Source: Draconibacterium sp. (GTDB lineage: Bacteria; Bacteroidota; Bacteroidia; Bacteroidales; Prolixibacteraceae). Taken from it: a stretch of DNA of 64,000 bases. Below are positions 8,753 through 18,740 of the stretch, piece after piece. A model generated the notes under the pieces. It worked only from the letters and a program-made list of their open reading frames with translations. It searched no databases and had not been told where the DNA came from. The stretch spans positions 124,001 to 188,000 of the forward strand of contig JADIYN010000006.1 in NCBI GenBank assembly GCA_016705335.1. Reading direction: 5' to 3'. Position 1 is the first letter of the stretch; every line of letters begins with the position of its first letter. The translations under genes were made by a program, and so were the position numbers.

Positions 8753-9682
8753 TTGAAAAATATTTTCGACATAGAACAGTTCCACCAGTTCGATAACCTC
8801 GATTTGATTGCACGCGAGGTAGTTGAGGGATTTATTACAGGGTTGCACCGCAGTCCTTTTCATGGATTTTCAGTCGAATTTGCCGAACACAGATTGTACA
8901 ATCAGGGCGAATCGACAAAACACATCGACTGGAAACTGTTTGGCCGAACCGATAAATTATTTGTAAAGCAATATGAAGAGGAAACCAACCTCCGTTGCCA
9001 GTTGGTAATCGATACTTCATCCTCGATGCTTTTCCCGTATTCAAAAGGCGAGAAACATTTACAGAACAAACTCGCATTTTCGGTGTACACGGCGGCTGCA
9101 CTCATTTATTTAATGCGCAAACAGCGTGATGCTGTTGGATTGACGCTTTTTTCAGATGAAATTGAATTTCATACAAATCCACGTATTTCATCAGTTAATG
9201 CTGAAATTATGTATGGAAAACTTTCAGACCTTATAAAACCCGAAAACGCCCACCTACGGAAAAACACAAATACAACAGAAGTACTTCACCAAATTGCCGA
9301 AAATATTCACAAACGCTCGCTTGTAATCATTTTCAGTGATATGCTCGATAACCATAAAACCGACGAGCTTTTTTCGGCACTGCAACATTTGCGTTACAAC
9401 AAACACGAAGTCATTCTTTTTCATGTAACCGATCATACTTTGGAACGCGAATTCAAATTTAGCAACCGCCCACACAAATTTGTTGATCTGGAAAGCGGGC
9501 AGACGGTAAAATTTAATCCCTTAGAAATAAAAAACCATTACATTTCAACGGTAAGTTCATATTTTGAAGATTTGAAAGTGAAATGCGGCCAATACAAAAT
9601 CGACCTTGCAGAAGCCGATATCAACAAAGATTTTAAACAAGTCTTGCTTTCATTTCTTGTAAAACGGAAAAAGCTTTATTAG
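8753..9682 (+). CDS. DUF58 domain protein (vWA-like)
   Basis: A 309-residue DUF58 protein. The N-terminal half holds the DUF58 signature (GESTKHIDWKLFGRTDKLFVK near residue 52-72) and the second half a von Willebrand A-like fold with the metal-site motif DTSSSM near residue 86 and SDML near 195. Such proteins usually work with a MoxR AAA+ ATPase as chaperone-like or assembly factors; no MoxR gene is in view, so the partner is elsewhere or lost. The only plausible start is TTG at 8753, which lies in the Met-Lys-Asn-type context expected; no ATG occurs in frame for the next 85 codons. No membrane segment is present. Confidence 0.85.
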   Translation: MKNIFDIEQFHQFDNLDLIAREVVEGFITGLHRSPFHGFSVEFAEHRLYNQGESTKHIDWKLFGRTDKLFVKQYEEETNLRCQLVIDTSSSMLFPYSKGEKHLQNKLAFSVYTAAALIYLMRKQRDAVGLTLFSDEIEFHTNPRISSVNAEIMYGKLSDLIKPENAHLRKNTNTTEVLHQIAENIHKRSLVIIFSDMLDNHKTDELFSALQHLRYNKHEVILFHVTDHTLEREFKFSNRPHKFVDLESGQTVKFNPLEIKNHYISTVSSYFEDLKVKCGQYKIDLAEADINKDFKQVLLSFLVKRKKLY

Positions 9683-9690
9683 GCTGTCGG

Positions 9691-9720
9691 TTGATTTTCA
9701 GTTACTATTCATTAGTTTTG
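9691..9720 (+). promoter_or_regulatory. Promoter for the GH5 gene
   Basis: TAGTTTTG at 9713-9720 is an exact -7 box, with a TTG at 9691-9693 at 19-base spacing as a -33 candidate. The leader to the ATG at 9827 is about 100 bases. Confidence 0.5.
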
Positions 9721-9826
9721 ACAACGTTTTCCAAAATCGGTTGAAACAGTTCTAATCTGTTTTGATAATCGGTTTTGTATTGAGCTATCCGTTGACACAG
9801 ATAAACCTGTAGGAGTTCAAATACTT

Positions 9827-11616
9827 ATGAAAAATCAGAAACGAAACTTATTTTAATCGTCTTATTTGGCTTTTTGGCCTGACATTGAATACATCAGCCC
9901 AACCCGGCGAACCAATTACCGACCTAAAAACATTTTGTTCCCAACAAAAAGGTTTTAACCTTTTAGGAAAATTCGATGTTTCATGGAGCAATTCGGGATT
10001 CACTCAAAAAGAATTCAGTGTAATACAAGATCTCGATTGTAATTTTGTTCGGCTTCCCCTTGATTACAGGACTTACACGCAGTCGGGCAATTGGGATAAT
10101 TTTACAGAAGTACAGTTGCTTAAAATCGACCAGACAGTTCAATGGGGAAATCAATACAATGTGCATGTTTGCATCAATCTGCATCGTGCGCCCGGATATT
10201 GTGTCAATCCTACAACACTTCCAGCTAACCAGCAACTTAACCTTTGGACAGACACTGTAGCGCAAAAGGCATTTGTGAACCACTGGAAGATGTTTGCCAA
10301 CAGGTACAAGGACATTTCGCCTGAAAAGTTAAGTTTCAACCTTGTGAACGAACCAAACAATGTTAGCGAAGAAGTTTATGTTTCGATAATGAAAAAGGCG
10401 ATAGATGCCATTCATGAAGTTACACCAAACCGTGTGATTTTTGTTGACGGACTTGGTTATGGAAGAGGTTTGCTGCTTTCGTTGAAAAATGAACCAAACA
10501 TCGCGCAGGCAATCCACAGTTACGACCCGTTTTCGCTGACACACTACAAAGCAAGCTGGGTTGAAGGTTCGATGGATTGGCCCGTTCCAACCTGGCCGAT
10601 GCTTTCAATTTCAAACTATTTATATGGTCCATGGAAAAGTGATTTTAAAAGCACACTAGCAATACAGGGAAATTTTGAGCCGGGAACCGAAGTGATCGTA
10701 AATGTTGGACAGGTTTCAACAGAATCAACATTAAGTATAAAAGCGGGAAGCAAAACGCTTTTGTCGAAAAAATTTGTTTGCACTGCCAATTTGGGCGATG
10801 ATTTCACAAAAATAGTACAAACCCAATGGGGATACCAGAATATTTCGAACAAGGATTTTTCAGCAACACTTACTGAAACAGCAACTTCACTTTCGTTCGA
10901 CAATATTTCGGGTGATTGGATGACAATCAATTCGATTACATTGAAAAATGGGGAAACTAACAAAACCTATAATTTATCTGACAATTCATGGGGAAAGAAA
11001 CAGAATACTTATAAAATTGATGAAAATGGCAACATAAAAGCAGTCGATGGCAGCGATTTGCTCCCTTTCAATGATTACAGGGAAATTGTTGAAATGGCTA
11101 ACCAAAATAATATCCCAATTATGGTACAGGAATTTGGTGTACACAACCAAACACCTCACAAAGTAGCTGTTGATTTTCTTGCCGATTTGAGTGCCTTTTT
11201 CAGAGAAAATAATTTAGGCTGGGCACTTTGGAATCTCAACGGAAGTTTTGGAATATTGAACAGCGACCGCTCAGATTGTACTTATGAAAACTACCAGGGT
11301 TATAAACTCGATCGCGAGATGCTTGATGCATTAACAAAATCAGGCACAACAAATTCATCCATGTTAAAGAACGGGGTTCATTTAAAATTTACCCAAATCC
11401 GGCAAAAGATGAGTTATTTTTTTGTCGGATAATTTAATTGGAGTTACAAAAATTGATATACTTGACATTTCCGGACGTTTAATAAAATCCATTTATTCTG
11501 AATCGGTTGCAGCAGAAATTAGCAGAATTAACATTTCAGGTATGACAGAAGGAATGTATTTACTTTCAGCCTCAAATAACGGTAAAACTGTTACCTGCAA
11601 GTTTTTGGTTGAATAA
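9827..11616 (+). CDS. Secreted GH5 glycoside hydrolase with T9SS tail, frameshifted
   Basis: A secreted family-5 (cellulase-like) beta-glycanase. The longest intact piece is 9885-11432. Catalytic features are NEP (acid/base Glu, nt about 10346) and QEFGVH (nucleophile Glu, nt about 11128). Between them, at about nt 10620-11030, is an inserted beta-rich domain of roughly 130 residues that looks like a carbohydrate-binding module. The N-terminal signal peptide (KLILIVLFGFLA then LTLNTSAQ) becomes continuous with ATG 9827 if one A is added at 9830-9834 and one C near 9878. The C-terminal end (11422-11616: KIDILDISGRLIKS...MTEGMYLLSA) is a type IX secretion sorting domain; adding a T near 11388 and one at 11417-11423 joins it and restores YPNPAKDEL. 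Four lesions in one gene fits read error or real decay; the protein design is clear either way. Confidence 0.8.
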
Positions 11617-11706
11617 ACCTGAAGAAAAAACCAAAACCAGTCATGTAAATTCAAGTGTAGTCGAATCTAATTTTAAATAATAGTAGAAGTGAATGTTTTA
11701 TAAACA

Positions 11707-11742
11707 ACAAAAGCTATTGACAGACAGGTCGATAGCTTTTGT
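11707..11742. terminator. Bidirectional terminator between GH5 and maeB
   Basis: A 15-base stem (ACAAAAGCTATTGAC with GTCGATAGCTTTTGT, one G-T pair) and six-base loop lying between convergent genes. Both flanks are A/T-rich, so it can serve either strand. Confidence 0.8.
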
Positions 11743-11822
11743 TATTTATATGAGAAACCTCCGAAAATAGCACATCTTTTTAAAACAGGTGCAACATTTA
11801 AATTCCGGGAAAAATCGATGTT

Positions 11823-14105
11823 TTACTTACCTATTTTTTCCTGAACAATTGCATCAATTACGGCCATAATAGTAATATTGACAATATCTCGTACCGAACT
11901 TTCAATATCGGTAAAATGAATTGGTTTGTTCAACCCCATTTGAATCGGTCCAATGGATTCAGCTGATGACATTTCCTGTAAAAGTTTATACGCAGTGTTG
12001 GCTGAACTCAGGTTTGGAAAAACAAGTGTGTTCACATCCATTCCTTTTAATCTCGAAAATGGATATTTTGCATCACGAAGTTCGCGGTCGAGTGCAAAAT
12101 TTACCTGCATTTCGCCGTCAATCGAAAGTTCTGGAAAATTTTCCTGCATGTGGCTGACAGCTTCATGCACCGATGCCGGACTACCTATTTCATCACTTCC
12201 GAAATTTGAATAAGATAACATGGCGATTTTTGGTTCGCGGGCAAAAAACCTAACAGTATCGTTGGCCAAACGGGCAATATCAATCAGCGTTTCAGTTGTT
12301 GGATGGCGATTGATCAATGTATCGCAAAGGAAATATGTCCCTCTCTTCGAATTGATTATGTGCATGGCAGCAAAGTGTTTAAAACCCTCCCGCACTCCAA
12401 TTACTTCTTTCGCAACTTTAATTGTATTCGAGTATTTTGTGTAAACACCGGTTATAAATGCATCAGCTTCCCCGGTTTCCACCATCATCATACCAAAGTA
12501 GTTGCGTTCGAACATTTTGTCAACGGCTTCTTCAAAAGTAGCTCCCTGACGGCCACGTTTCTCAGCAAGTATTTTCGCAAAGTTTTCGCGGCGTTCGGTT
12601 TCCCTGTCGTGGCGAAGATTAATAATCTCACAACCTTTGAGACTTAGGTCCAATTCTTTCGCCAACTTTTCAATCCGTTCATCATTCCCTAACAAAATTG
12701 GGAAACAAACACCTTCCTGGTAGGCTTCTACAGCGGCTTTCAACATGTTTGGGTGCGACCCTTCCGCAAACACAACTTTTTTTGGATTTTGTTTAGCCAT
12801 GTCGGTAAACTGTCGCATCATCCTTGATTCGTGGCCCATTAAATGGCGCAGATTGTTTTTATACTGATCCCAGTCGGAAATTGTTTTTCGCGCAACACCT
12901 GAATCAATGGCGGCTTTTGCTACTGCCGATGAAACTTCTGTAATTAAACGCGGATCGACTGGTTTCGGGATAATATAACCACGACCGAAACTCAGTTTAT
13001 TTACATTGTAGGCAGCGTTTACAATATCGGGCACGGCTTGTTTTGCAAGGTTTGCAATTGCTTTACAGGCCGCCAGTTTCATCTCTTCGTTAATCGATCT
13101 TGCACGTGTATCAAGTGCGCCCCTGAAAATATAAGGAAATCCGATTACGTTGTTGATTTGGTTGGGATAATCAGAACGGCCGGTTGCAAAAATGATATCT
13201 TTCCTTGAAGAAATGGCATCTTCATAAGAAATCTCGGGAGTTGGATTTGCAAGTGCAAAAACTATCGGATCCGCGGCCATGCTTCGCACCATTTCCTTCG
13301 ACAAAACATTTCCTTTCGACAAACCAAGAAAAACATCAGCGCCAAATATTGCGTCTTTCAAAGTTTTTATATCGGTACGGTTTGTTGCAAATACTTTTTT
13401 TGATTCGTTGAGATCGGGCCTGGAAGTCGAAATTACCCCCTTGCTGTCGAGCATCACAATATTTTCAAGGCGTGCACCAAGTGCAATATAAAGTTTTGTG
13501 CAGGAGTTTGCCGAAGCTCCGGCGCCATTCACTACAATCTTTACTTCTTCTATTTTTTTTCCTGCAATTTCAAGTGCATTTAATAATCCCGCCGATGAAA
13601 TAATCGCGGTTCCATGCTGATCGTCATGCATAATTGGAATATCGAGTTCGCTTTTCAGCCTGTCTTCTATTTCAAAACATTCAGGTGCTTTTATGTCTTC
13701 CAAATTGATTCCCCCAAAAGTTGGCGAGATTGCTTTTACTGCCTGAATAAATTTTTCAGGATCTTTCTCATCAACTTCTATATCGAAAACATCAATACCT
13801 GCATAAATCTTAAACAACAACCCTTTTCCTTCCATAACAGGTTTCCCGGAAAGTGCACCAGTATCACCCAATCCAAGTACTGCAGTCCCATTCGAGATTA
13901 CCGCCACTAAGTTTCCTTTTGCCGTGTAATCGTATGCCAATTCCTGGTTTTTTTCTATTTCGAGGCAAGGAATTGCAACTCCGGGAGAATAGGCAAGCGA
14001 TAAATCAGCCTGTGTACTATATGGTTTAGTGGGAACTACTTCAATTTTTCCGGGTTTCCCCTGTGAATGATAAAGCAATGCTGCTTCATCAGATAATTTA
14101 TGCAT
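11823..14105 (-). CDS. maeB: NADP-dependent malic enzyme, MaeB type
   Basis: Oxidative decarboxylation of malate to pyruvate with NADPH formation. The 760 residues are the full MaeB layout: malic N-terminal and NAD-binding domains (about 1-430; SPGVAIPCLEI near 37, GDTGALSGKPVMEGKG near 79, VVNGAGASANSCTKLY near 190) and a C-terminal phosphotransacetylase-like domain (about 430-760), which in MaeB proteins is regulatory. The gene is downstream of aspartate kinase with a 22-base gap, so they are probably cotranscribed. No lesion is visible. Confidence 0.95.
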   Translation of the reverse strand: MHKLSDEAALLYHSQGKPGKIEVVPTKPYSTQADLSLAYSPGVAIPCLEIEKNQELAYDYTAKGNLVAVISNGTAVLGLGDTGALSGKPVMEGKGLLFKIYAGIDVFDIEVDEKDPEKFIQAVKAISPTFGGINLEDIKAPECFEIEDRLKSELDIPIMHDDQHGTAIISSAGLLNALEIAGKKIEEVKIVVNGAGASANSCTKLYIALGARLENIVMLDSKGVISTSRPDLNESKKVFATNRTDIKTLKDAIFGADVFLGLSKGNVLSKEMVRSMAADPIVFALANPTPEISYEDAISSRKDIIFATGRSDYPNQINNVIGFPYIFRGALDTRARSINEEMKLAACKAIANLAKQAVPDIVNAAYNVNKLSFGRGYIIPKPVDPRLITEVSSAVAKAAIDSGVARKTISDWDQYKNNLRHLMGHESRMMRQFTDMAKQNPKKVVFAEGSHPNMLKAAVEAYQEGVCFPILLGNDERIEKLAKELDLSLKGCEIINLRHDRETERRENFAKILAEKRGRQGATFEEAVDKMFERNYFGMMMVETGEADAFITGVYTKYSNTIKVAKEVIGVREGFKHFAAMHIINSKRGTYFLCDTLINRHPTTETLIDIARLANDTVRFFAREPKIAMLSYSNFGSDEIGSPASVHEAVSHMQENFPELSIDGEMQVNFALDRELRDAKYPFSRLKGMDVNTLVFPNLSSANTAYKLLQEMSSAESIGPIQMGLNKPIHFTDIESSVRDIVNITIMAVIDAIVQEKIGK

Positions 14106-14127
14106 AATTTTTTTATTTAGTTTGCAA

Positions 14128-15450
14128 CTATGAGTTGCTGTTCAATACTTTATCGCTAATTGCCTGTAAAGTTACTTTTTTATGTGTGGTTGGTACTAAA
14201 ACAGAAATATTGAAACGGCTGCCACCATATGAAATCATGCGGATTGGAATACCATCCAAAGCATTAAAAACTTTCGAGGCAAAACCTTTCTCTTCGCTGA
14301 TAATATCGCCAACAATACAAACGATCGTCATTTCCGAATCTACCTGTACATTCCCAAAAACCTCAATTTCTTCGAGGATTTCCTTTAAATATTTCGTGTT
14401 ATCGATTGTGAGTGAAATGGCTACTTCCGAAGTTGTAATCATATCAATCGGCGTTTTGTATTTTTCGAAAACCCCAAATACATTTTTCAGGAAACCGTAG
14501 GCCATCAACATTCGGCCAGAACGGGTTTTTGTCGTATCAATACAATCTTTTGCTGCCACTGCCTTTATTTCGGTTCCATCACTTTCTTCAGTAATTAAAG
14601 TTCTGCTGTCCGAAGGATTCATCGTGTTTTTGAGTCGAACCGGAATATTTTGAACTCTTGCCGGCAGAACAGTTTGAGGGTGTAGTATTTTCGCTCCAAA
14701 ATAAGCAAGTTCTGCCGCTTCAGTAAACGACAACTGGTCGATTTTACGTGTGTTTTCAACAAACCGAGGGTCGTTGTTATGAAAGCCATCAATATCAGTC
14801 CAGATTTGTATCTCTTCCGAATCGATTGCAGCACCAATTAACGAAGCAGTGTAATCGCTTCCCCCACGTTGCAGGTTGTCAATATCTCCGTTTGCATTCA
14901 CGCAAATAAAACCCTGGGTAATAAAATAGGTCGCATCACCTGCAGCTTCTATAACCGGTTGAATTTTTTTTCTGATTTGGGGTAAGTCGGCTGATTTGTC
15001 TTCATCAATTAACATGAAATCAAGCGCCGGTAAAAGTTTTGCATCGTGTCCATTTTCATGCATAAACTCTGTAAACAGTTGTGTTGAAATAAGTTCACCT
15101 TGCGCAAGAATCGTGTTTTCTCCAACTTCATTGAAAATTCCGGAGGTAAATGAACGTATAGTCTCAAAACTTGATTTTATGATTTGTACTCCCTTTTTCT
15201 TGCTTTCATCTGAAGTAAAAAGATCGTTAATCACTTTTTTATACTTTGCTTCAAGACTACCAATATGCACACAAGCAGTATCCTTGTTTTTCTTGTGGAG
15301 GTAATTCGAAATTTCCACGAGTGCGTTTGTAGTTCCTGACATAGCAGACAATACCACCAATTTTTGTTCTCCATCGGCAATTAATTCCATAACTGCCCGC
15401 ATATTTTCAGGCGATCCAACCGAGGTTCCCCCAAATTTCAACACTTTCAT
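14128..15450 (-). CDS. lysC: Aspartate kinase
   Basis: Phosphorylates aspartate in the first step of the lysine, threonine, methionine and diaminopimelate pathways. The 440 residues start with the nucleotide-binding KFGGTSVGSPENM, carry FITQGFICVNANGDIDNLQRGG-type substrate loop near 180-200 and two C-terminal ACT domains (about 300-440), where end-product feedback usually acts. It is a single-function kinase, not fused to homoserine dehydrogenase. The ATG at 15450 is followed at once by the family's MKVLKFGG start. The minus-strand upstream sequence holds CATATTTG, one base off the -7 consensus, about 40 bases before the start. The asd gene of the next step lies 17 kb away. Confidence 0.94.
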   Translation of the reverse strand: MKVLKFGGTSVGSPENMRAVMELIADGEQKLVVLSAMSGTTNALVEISNYLHKKNKDTACVHIGSLEAKYKKVINDLFTSDESKKKGVQIIKSSFETIRSFTSGIFNEVGENTILAQGELISTQLFTEFMHENGHDAKLLPALDFMLIDEDKSADLPQIRKKIQPVIEAAGDATYFITQGFICVNANGDIDNLQRGGSDYTASLIGAAIDSEEIQIWTDIDGFHNNDPRFVENTRKIDQLSFTEAAELAYFGAKILHPQTVLPARVQNIPVRLKNTMNPSDSRTLITEESDGTEIKAVAAKDCIDTTKTRSGRMLMAYGFLKNVFGVFEKYKTPIDMITTSEVAISLTIDNTKYLKEILEEIEVFGNVQVDSEMTIVCIVGDIISEEKGFASKVFNALDGIPIRMISYGGSRFNISVLVPTTHKKVTLQAISDKVLNSNS

Positions 15451-15664
15451 ATCCTTGCTATTAATGAATTATTTTTCAGGGTGCAAATATGAATATTTTT
15501 TATTTGAATTGAAAAGTAACGACTTCAGAATGAATAAATATTCATGTTAAAAGAATAAATATTAAGAAAGTATTCCGAACCGGTAATTTTTTTCTTCTGG
15601 AATAATACCAAAAAAGCCATATTGAGCCGGTCTTGGGTAATCACCGGTTCATGGAACCCGAAAA

Positions 15665-16558
15665 CTAATTCTTTGCAAATTTTGATAGGAAGAAATCGAC
15701 CAAATCCTTTCCCGAAGGATCGTTAATCCCGATTTCTGGTGCATAAACAATTGCTTCAAGTCCTACCTGTTCGGCATGTTCTTTTAATGCTTTTGCATGT
15801 AAAGGATGATGATTGATGTCGTCCTGGTTTTCAGGAATCCCAGCTCTGTGTCGATTAAAAATAAACACCGGCGGATCATTTTTATCCATTTTTGCCATAA
15901 AATCGAGGTTAGCCCGAATGTCGGTTTCATTTCTCAAATCAAGGTTTTCTGCTGATTTAAAACCGAATGCACGGGCAATGGAATGGAATTGTTCAGCCGT
16001 CTGCGACAAAGGAATCCCGAGGATTTTATCCCACTGAAAAATGTCGTATGTAGATTGGGTGGCAAATGCGCCGGCACAAGTTAAACGGGTTGATTCGCGA
16101 AGTACAGGGTCGCGGTCTTCAGCATTGGCCATATCATCAGAAAACGCAAGCCACAAGGCAGTTCCTGCCCCCGCCGATCCGCCTGTGCAAGCAATTTTAG
16201 ATTTGTCGATATTATATTTTTCAGCATGATAGCGAATAAACTGTACAAACCGTTTTGAGTCGTTCATGCTTGCAAGTATTCCATAGGGCGCCTCGTTCAT
16301 GAAACGATAGTTGATTGTTGCGATTGAAATACCATTTTCGAGGAAACGAGGCCAGTCATGGGATTGATAATACTTCGATTTGTCGCCACCTACAAACCCG
16401 CCACCATGGATATAAATAACGAGTGGAGTTGGTTTTTCTGTTTTTGCCAGCCAAATATCAAAAACGTTTTTCTCATGCAACCCATATTTCTGGTTTGAAA
16501 AAGTTGCACGCTCCCCCCGAATATTTATAGGTTCTATGATTTCAGAAACAACTGTCAT
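15665..16558 (-). CDS. Alpha/beta hydrolase (esterase/lipase-like)
   Basis: A 297-residue carboxylester hydrolase of the HSL/BD-FAE-like branch. It has the oxyanion motif HGGGF at residues 51-55 and the nucleophile elbow GGSAGAG with Ser128; a later Asp/His pair is offered by the NQDDINHHP segment. No signal peptide is seen, so it is probably cytosolic. It stands divergent from the GH29 fucosidase with a 264-base gap, which may link it to removal of acetyl or other ester groups from glycans, but this is inference. Confidence 0.85.
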   Translation of the reverse strand: MTVVSEIIEPINIRGERATFSNQKYGLHEKNVFDIWLAKTEKPTPLVIYIHGGGFVGGDKSKYYQSHDWPRFLENGISIATINYRFMNEAPYGILASMNDSKRFVQFIRYHAEKYNIDKSKIACTGGSAGAGTALWLAFSDDMANAEDRDPVLRESTRLTCAGAFATQSTYDIFQWDKILGIPLSQTAEQFHSIARAFGFKSAENLDLRNETDIRANLDFMAKMDKNDPPVFIFNRHRAGIPENQDDINHHPLHAKALKEHAEQVGLEAIVYAPEIGINDPSGKDLVDFFLSKFAKN

Positions 16559-16585
16559 TCACTATGAATCAAAAAAATGTGGCTG

Positions 16586-16593
16586 CAAAAGTA
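16586..16593 (-). promoter_or_regulatory. Promoter -7 box for the esterase
   Basis: Minus-strand TACTTTTG, exact TAnnTTTG, 28 bases upstream of the esterase start. Confidence 0.55.
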
Positions 16594-16822
16594 AGATTTA
16601 TCAAAAGAGACAAAAATTTTATTTGTGATTTTTTATAGTTGGCTGATGAATAATCTACCATTTAAGCTTAAATATTTAATTTGAATTGCAATACTTTAAT
16701 CCACTTGGATATTTAAGTCTGACATTCATTTATCCCAACTTTCTGCATCGTACTTACCGCTTATTTTTCAATCAAATTTTCTTACCTTAGCTCACTATCA
16801 CAAAAACTTAAACCTGTAAAAA

Positions 16823-18343
16823 ATGAAAAACTTTTCTGTCATCATCTCTATGTTTCTGACTATTATACTGTTTGGTTGTAATTCCGGGAAACAATCTTAC
16901 CAGCCTAAAACAGATACATTTAAATCGTTAAAGGGAACTGAAATATTTCAACCCGATTCGGCATCAATTGCGACAAATTATCGAATACCCGAGTGGTTTC
17001 GCGATGCTAAATTTGGAATTTTTATCCACTGGGGGGTATATTCAGTTCCGGCTTTTGGTAACGAATGGTATCCGCGGGAAATGTATTTGAAAGACAGCAG
17101 GATATATAAACATCACATTGAAAAATATGGACCGCAAACAGAATTTGGTTATAAAGATTTTATCCCCATGTTCAAGGCTGAAAAATTTAATGCAAATGAT
17201 TGGGTTTCACTTTTTAAAAAAGCAGGTGCAAAATATGTTGTGCCTGTTGCCGAACATCATGACGGATTTTCACTGTATGCAAGTACAGTAAACGATTGGA
17301 ATTCAGTAAATATGGGACCGATGAAAGATATAACCGGTGAATTAAAAAAAGCTGCTGACGAACAAGGCTTACATTTTGGGTTGTCGATTCACAGGGCTGA
17401 AAATGCGTGGTTTTATAATGGTGGAATGAAATTCCCGTCGGATGTACAAACCGGAAAATTCAGTTCACTTTACGGTGAATGTTTGGAAGAACCAGGCGGC
17501 CAAACCATGGACTGTCCCGAAGGTGCGGGTTTTAACGACCATTCGAAAAAAAGCTGGCTCGAACATACATACGAGTTGGTTGATTTGTACCAGCCAGAGT
17601 TGATGTGGTTCGACTGGACAGTTGGAAAATATCCTTTTCAACCTACATTTTACCAGTTTATGGCCTACTATTACAACAGTGCAATCGACTGGAACAAAGA
17701 AGTGGTTGTAAACACAAAATTTGGTTACGGAGATAATATACAAGTATTTGATATTGAACGCGGAAAATCGGAAACCGCCCGCCCTTTTCCCTGGCAAACG
17801 GATACTTCTGTAGGTAAAAAATCATGGGGTTATATCGAGGGAGAAGAGAACAAATCGCCCAACCAAATAATTGATGATTTAGTGGATATTGTGAGCAAAA
17901 ACGGCAACCTGCTACTGAATATCGGTCCACGGCCGGATGGTACAATTACCGAAAGCCAGCAGGAAGTTTTGTTGCAGATTGGCAGTTGGCTTGTGGTGAA
18001 CGGTGATGCAATTTATGGAACCCGTCCGTGGAAAGTTGCCGGAGAAGGTAGCCAGCAAGGTACTGCCGGTGCATTTACAGATAACGAAGAAACCGCCTAC
18101 ACCGCACAGGATATACGTTTTACAGCGAAAGGTGACACACTGTTTGCCATTTCACTTGCCTGGCCCGAAAACGATATTACTATTCAATCCATCAGCAACG
18201 ATATGAAAGTTGCCTCTGTTGAACTGCTTGGCGCAACTGAGAAACCTGAGTGGAAACAAACTGCTGACGGTTTGCTAGTAAAATATCCCTCAGAAAAACC
18301 CGGCGATTACGCACATGCATTGAGGATTATTTTAATGAATTAG
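16823..18343 (+). CDS. GH29 alpha-L-fucosidase lipoprotein
   Basis: Hydrolyses alpha-linked L-fucose from glycans. The 506-residue protein starts with a lipoprotein signal ending in LFGC, so it is anchored in the cell envelope. Family-29 motifs: AKFGIFIHWGVYSVPAFG near residue 62, VAEHHDGFSLYAS near 143, and MWFDW (nt about 17602-17616) with the nucleophile Asp. A C-terminal beta-sandwich follows from about residue 400 (LLLNIGPRPDGTI just before it). The start ATG is preceded by AACCTGTAAAA. No sulfatase or SusC/D pair is next to it, so it is not in a classic utilisation locus. Confidence 0.93.
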   Translation: MKNFSVIISMFLTIILFGCNSGKQSYQPKTDTFKSLKGTEIFQPDSASIATNYRIPEWFRDAKFGIFIHWGVYSVPAFGNEWYPREMYLKDSRIYKHHIEKYGPQTEFGYKDFIPMFKAEKFNANDWVSLFKKAGAKYVVPVAEHHDGFSLYASTVNDWNSVNMGPMKDITGELKKAADEQGLHFGLSIHRAENAWFYNGGMKFPSDVQTGKFSSLYGECLEEPGGQTMDCPEGAGFNDHSKKSWLEHTYELVDLYQPELMWFDWTVGKYPFQPTFYQFMAYYYNSAIDWNKEVVVNTKFGYGDNIQVFDIERGKSETARPFPWQTDTSVGKKSWGYIEGEENKSPNQIIDDLVDIVSKNGNLLLNIGPRPDGTITESQQEVLLQIGSWLVVNGDAIYGTRPWKVAGEGSQQGTAGAFTDNEETAYTAQDIRFTAKGDTLFAISLAWPENDITIQSISNDMKVASVELLGATEKPEWKQTADGLLVKYPSEKPGDYAHALRIILMN

Positions 18344-18704
18344 AAATCAGGTTGATGTTTTTTTTTCAAGTTTCGAATTTTAAATTAAATGTAAATCATT
18401 ACAGGATTTAGAAAAGTGATTAACTTTTAACAACGAATTTCCATGTCATTATTTAAAAACAGGCAAATGTTGAGCGTGTTTCTGATTTCATTGCCTAAAA
18501 AAATAATTCAAAAATCAGGACCTGGTTAAACCGCTTTATATCAACGGCCTGATTCCATCATGTTGTGCGGGGAAAGAGTTTCATACTCTATTTAAAATAC
18601 AGGTTAAATCAGGTAATTTCTATCTAAATTCAATTCAAAAAGGATTTAATTGTATTTATTTGATTCAACATTTGCACAAATTCAAAAGGTTAAGAAAAAT
18701 CTTC
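18344..18704. other. Intergenic region without a supported gene
   Basis: I see no gene here. A 28-codon reading frame on the plus strand at 18443-18529 has a hydrophobic middle but no promoter or family support. A short dyad (GAGTTTCATACTC) lies near 18569. Confidence 0.5.
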
Positions 18705-18712
18705 TAAATTTG
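18705..18712 (+). promoter_or_regulatory. Promoter -7 box for the DUF4395 gene
   Basis: TAAATTTG, exact TAnnTTTG, 29 bases before the ATG at 18741. Confidence 0.6.
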
Positions 18713-18740
18713 GCCGCAAATCGATTAAAAAAAAACAGTA

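Noticed and set aside
8590..8796. Plus-strand frame over the palindrome after trxA
   Set aside because: Low-complexity Lys/Asn/Phe translation of a palindrome; the real DUF58 gene overlaps its end in another frame.
18443..18529. 28-codon frame after the fucosidase
   Set aside because: No promoter, family or conservation evidence; length expected by chance.
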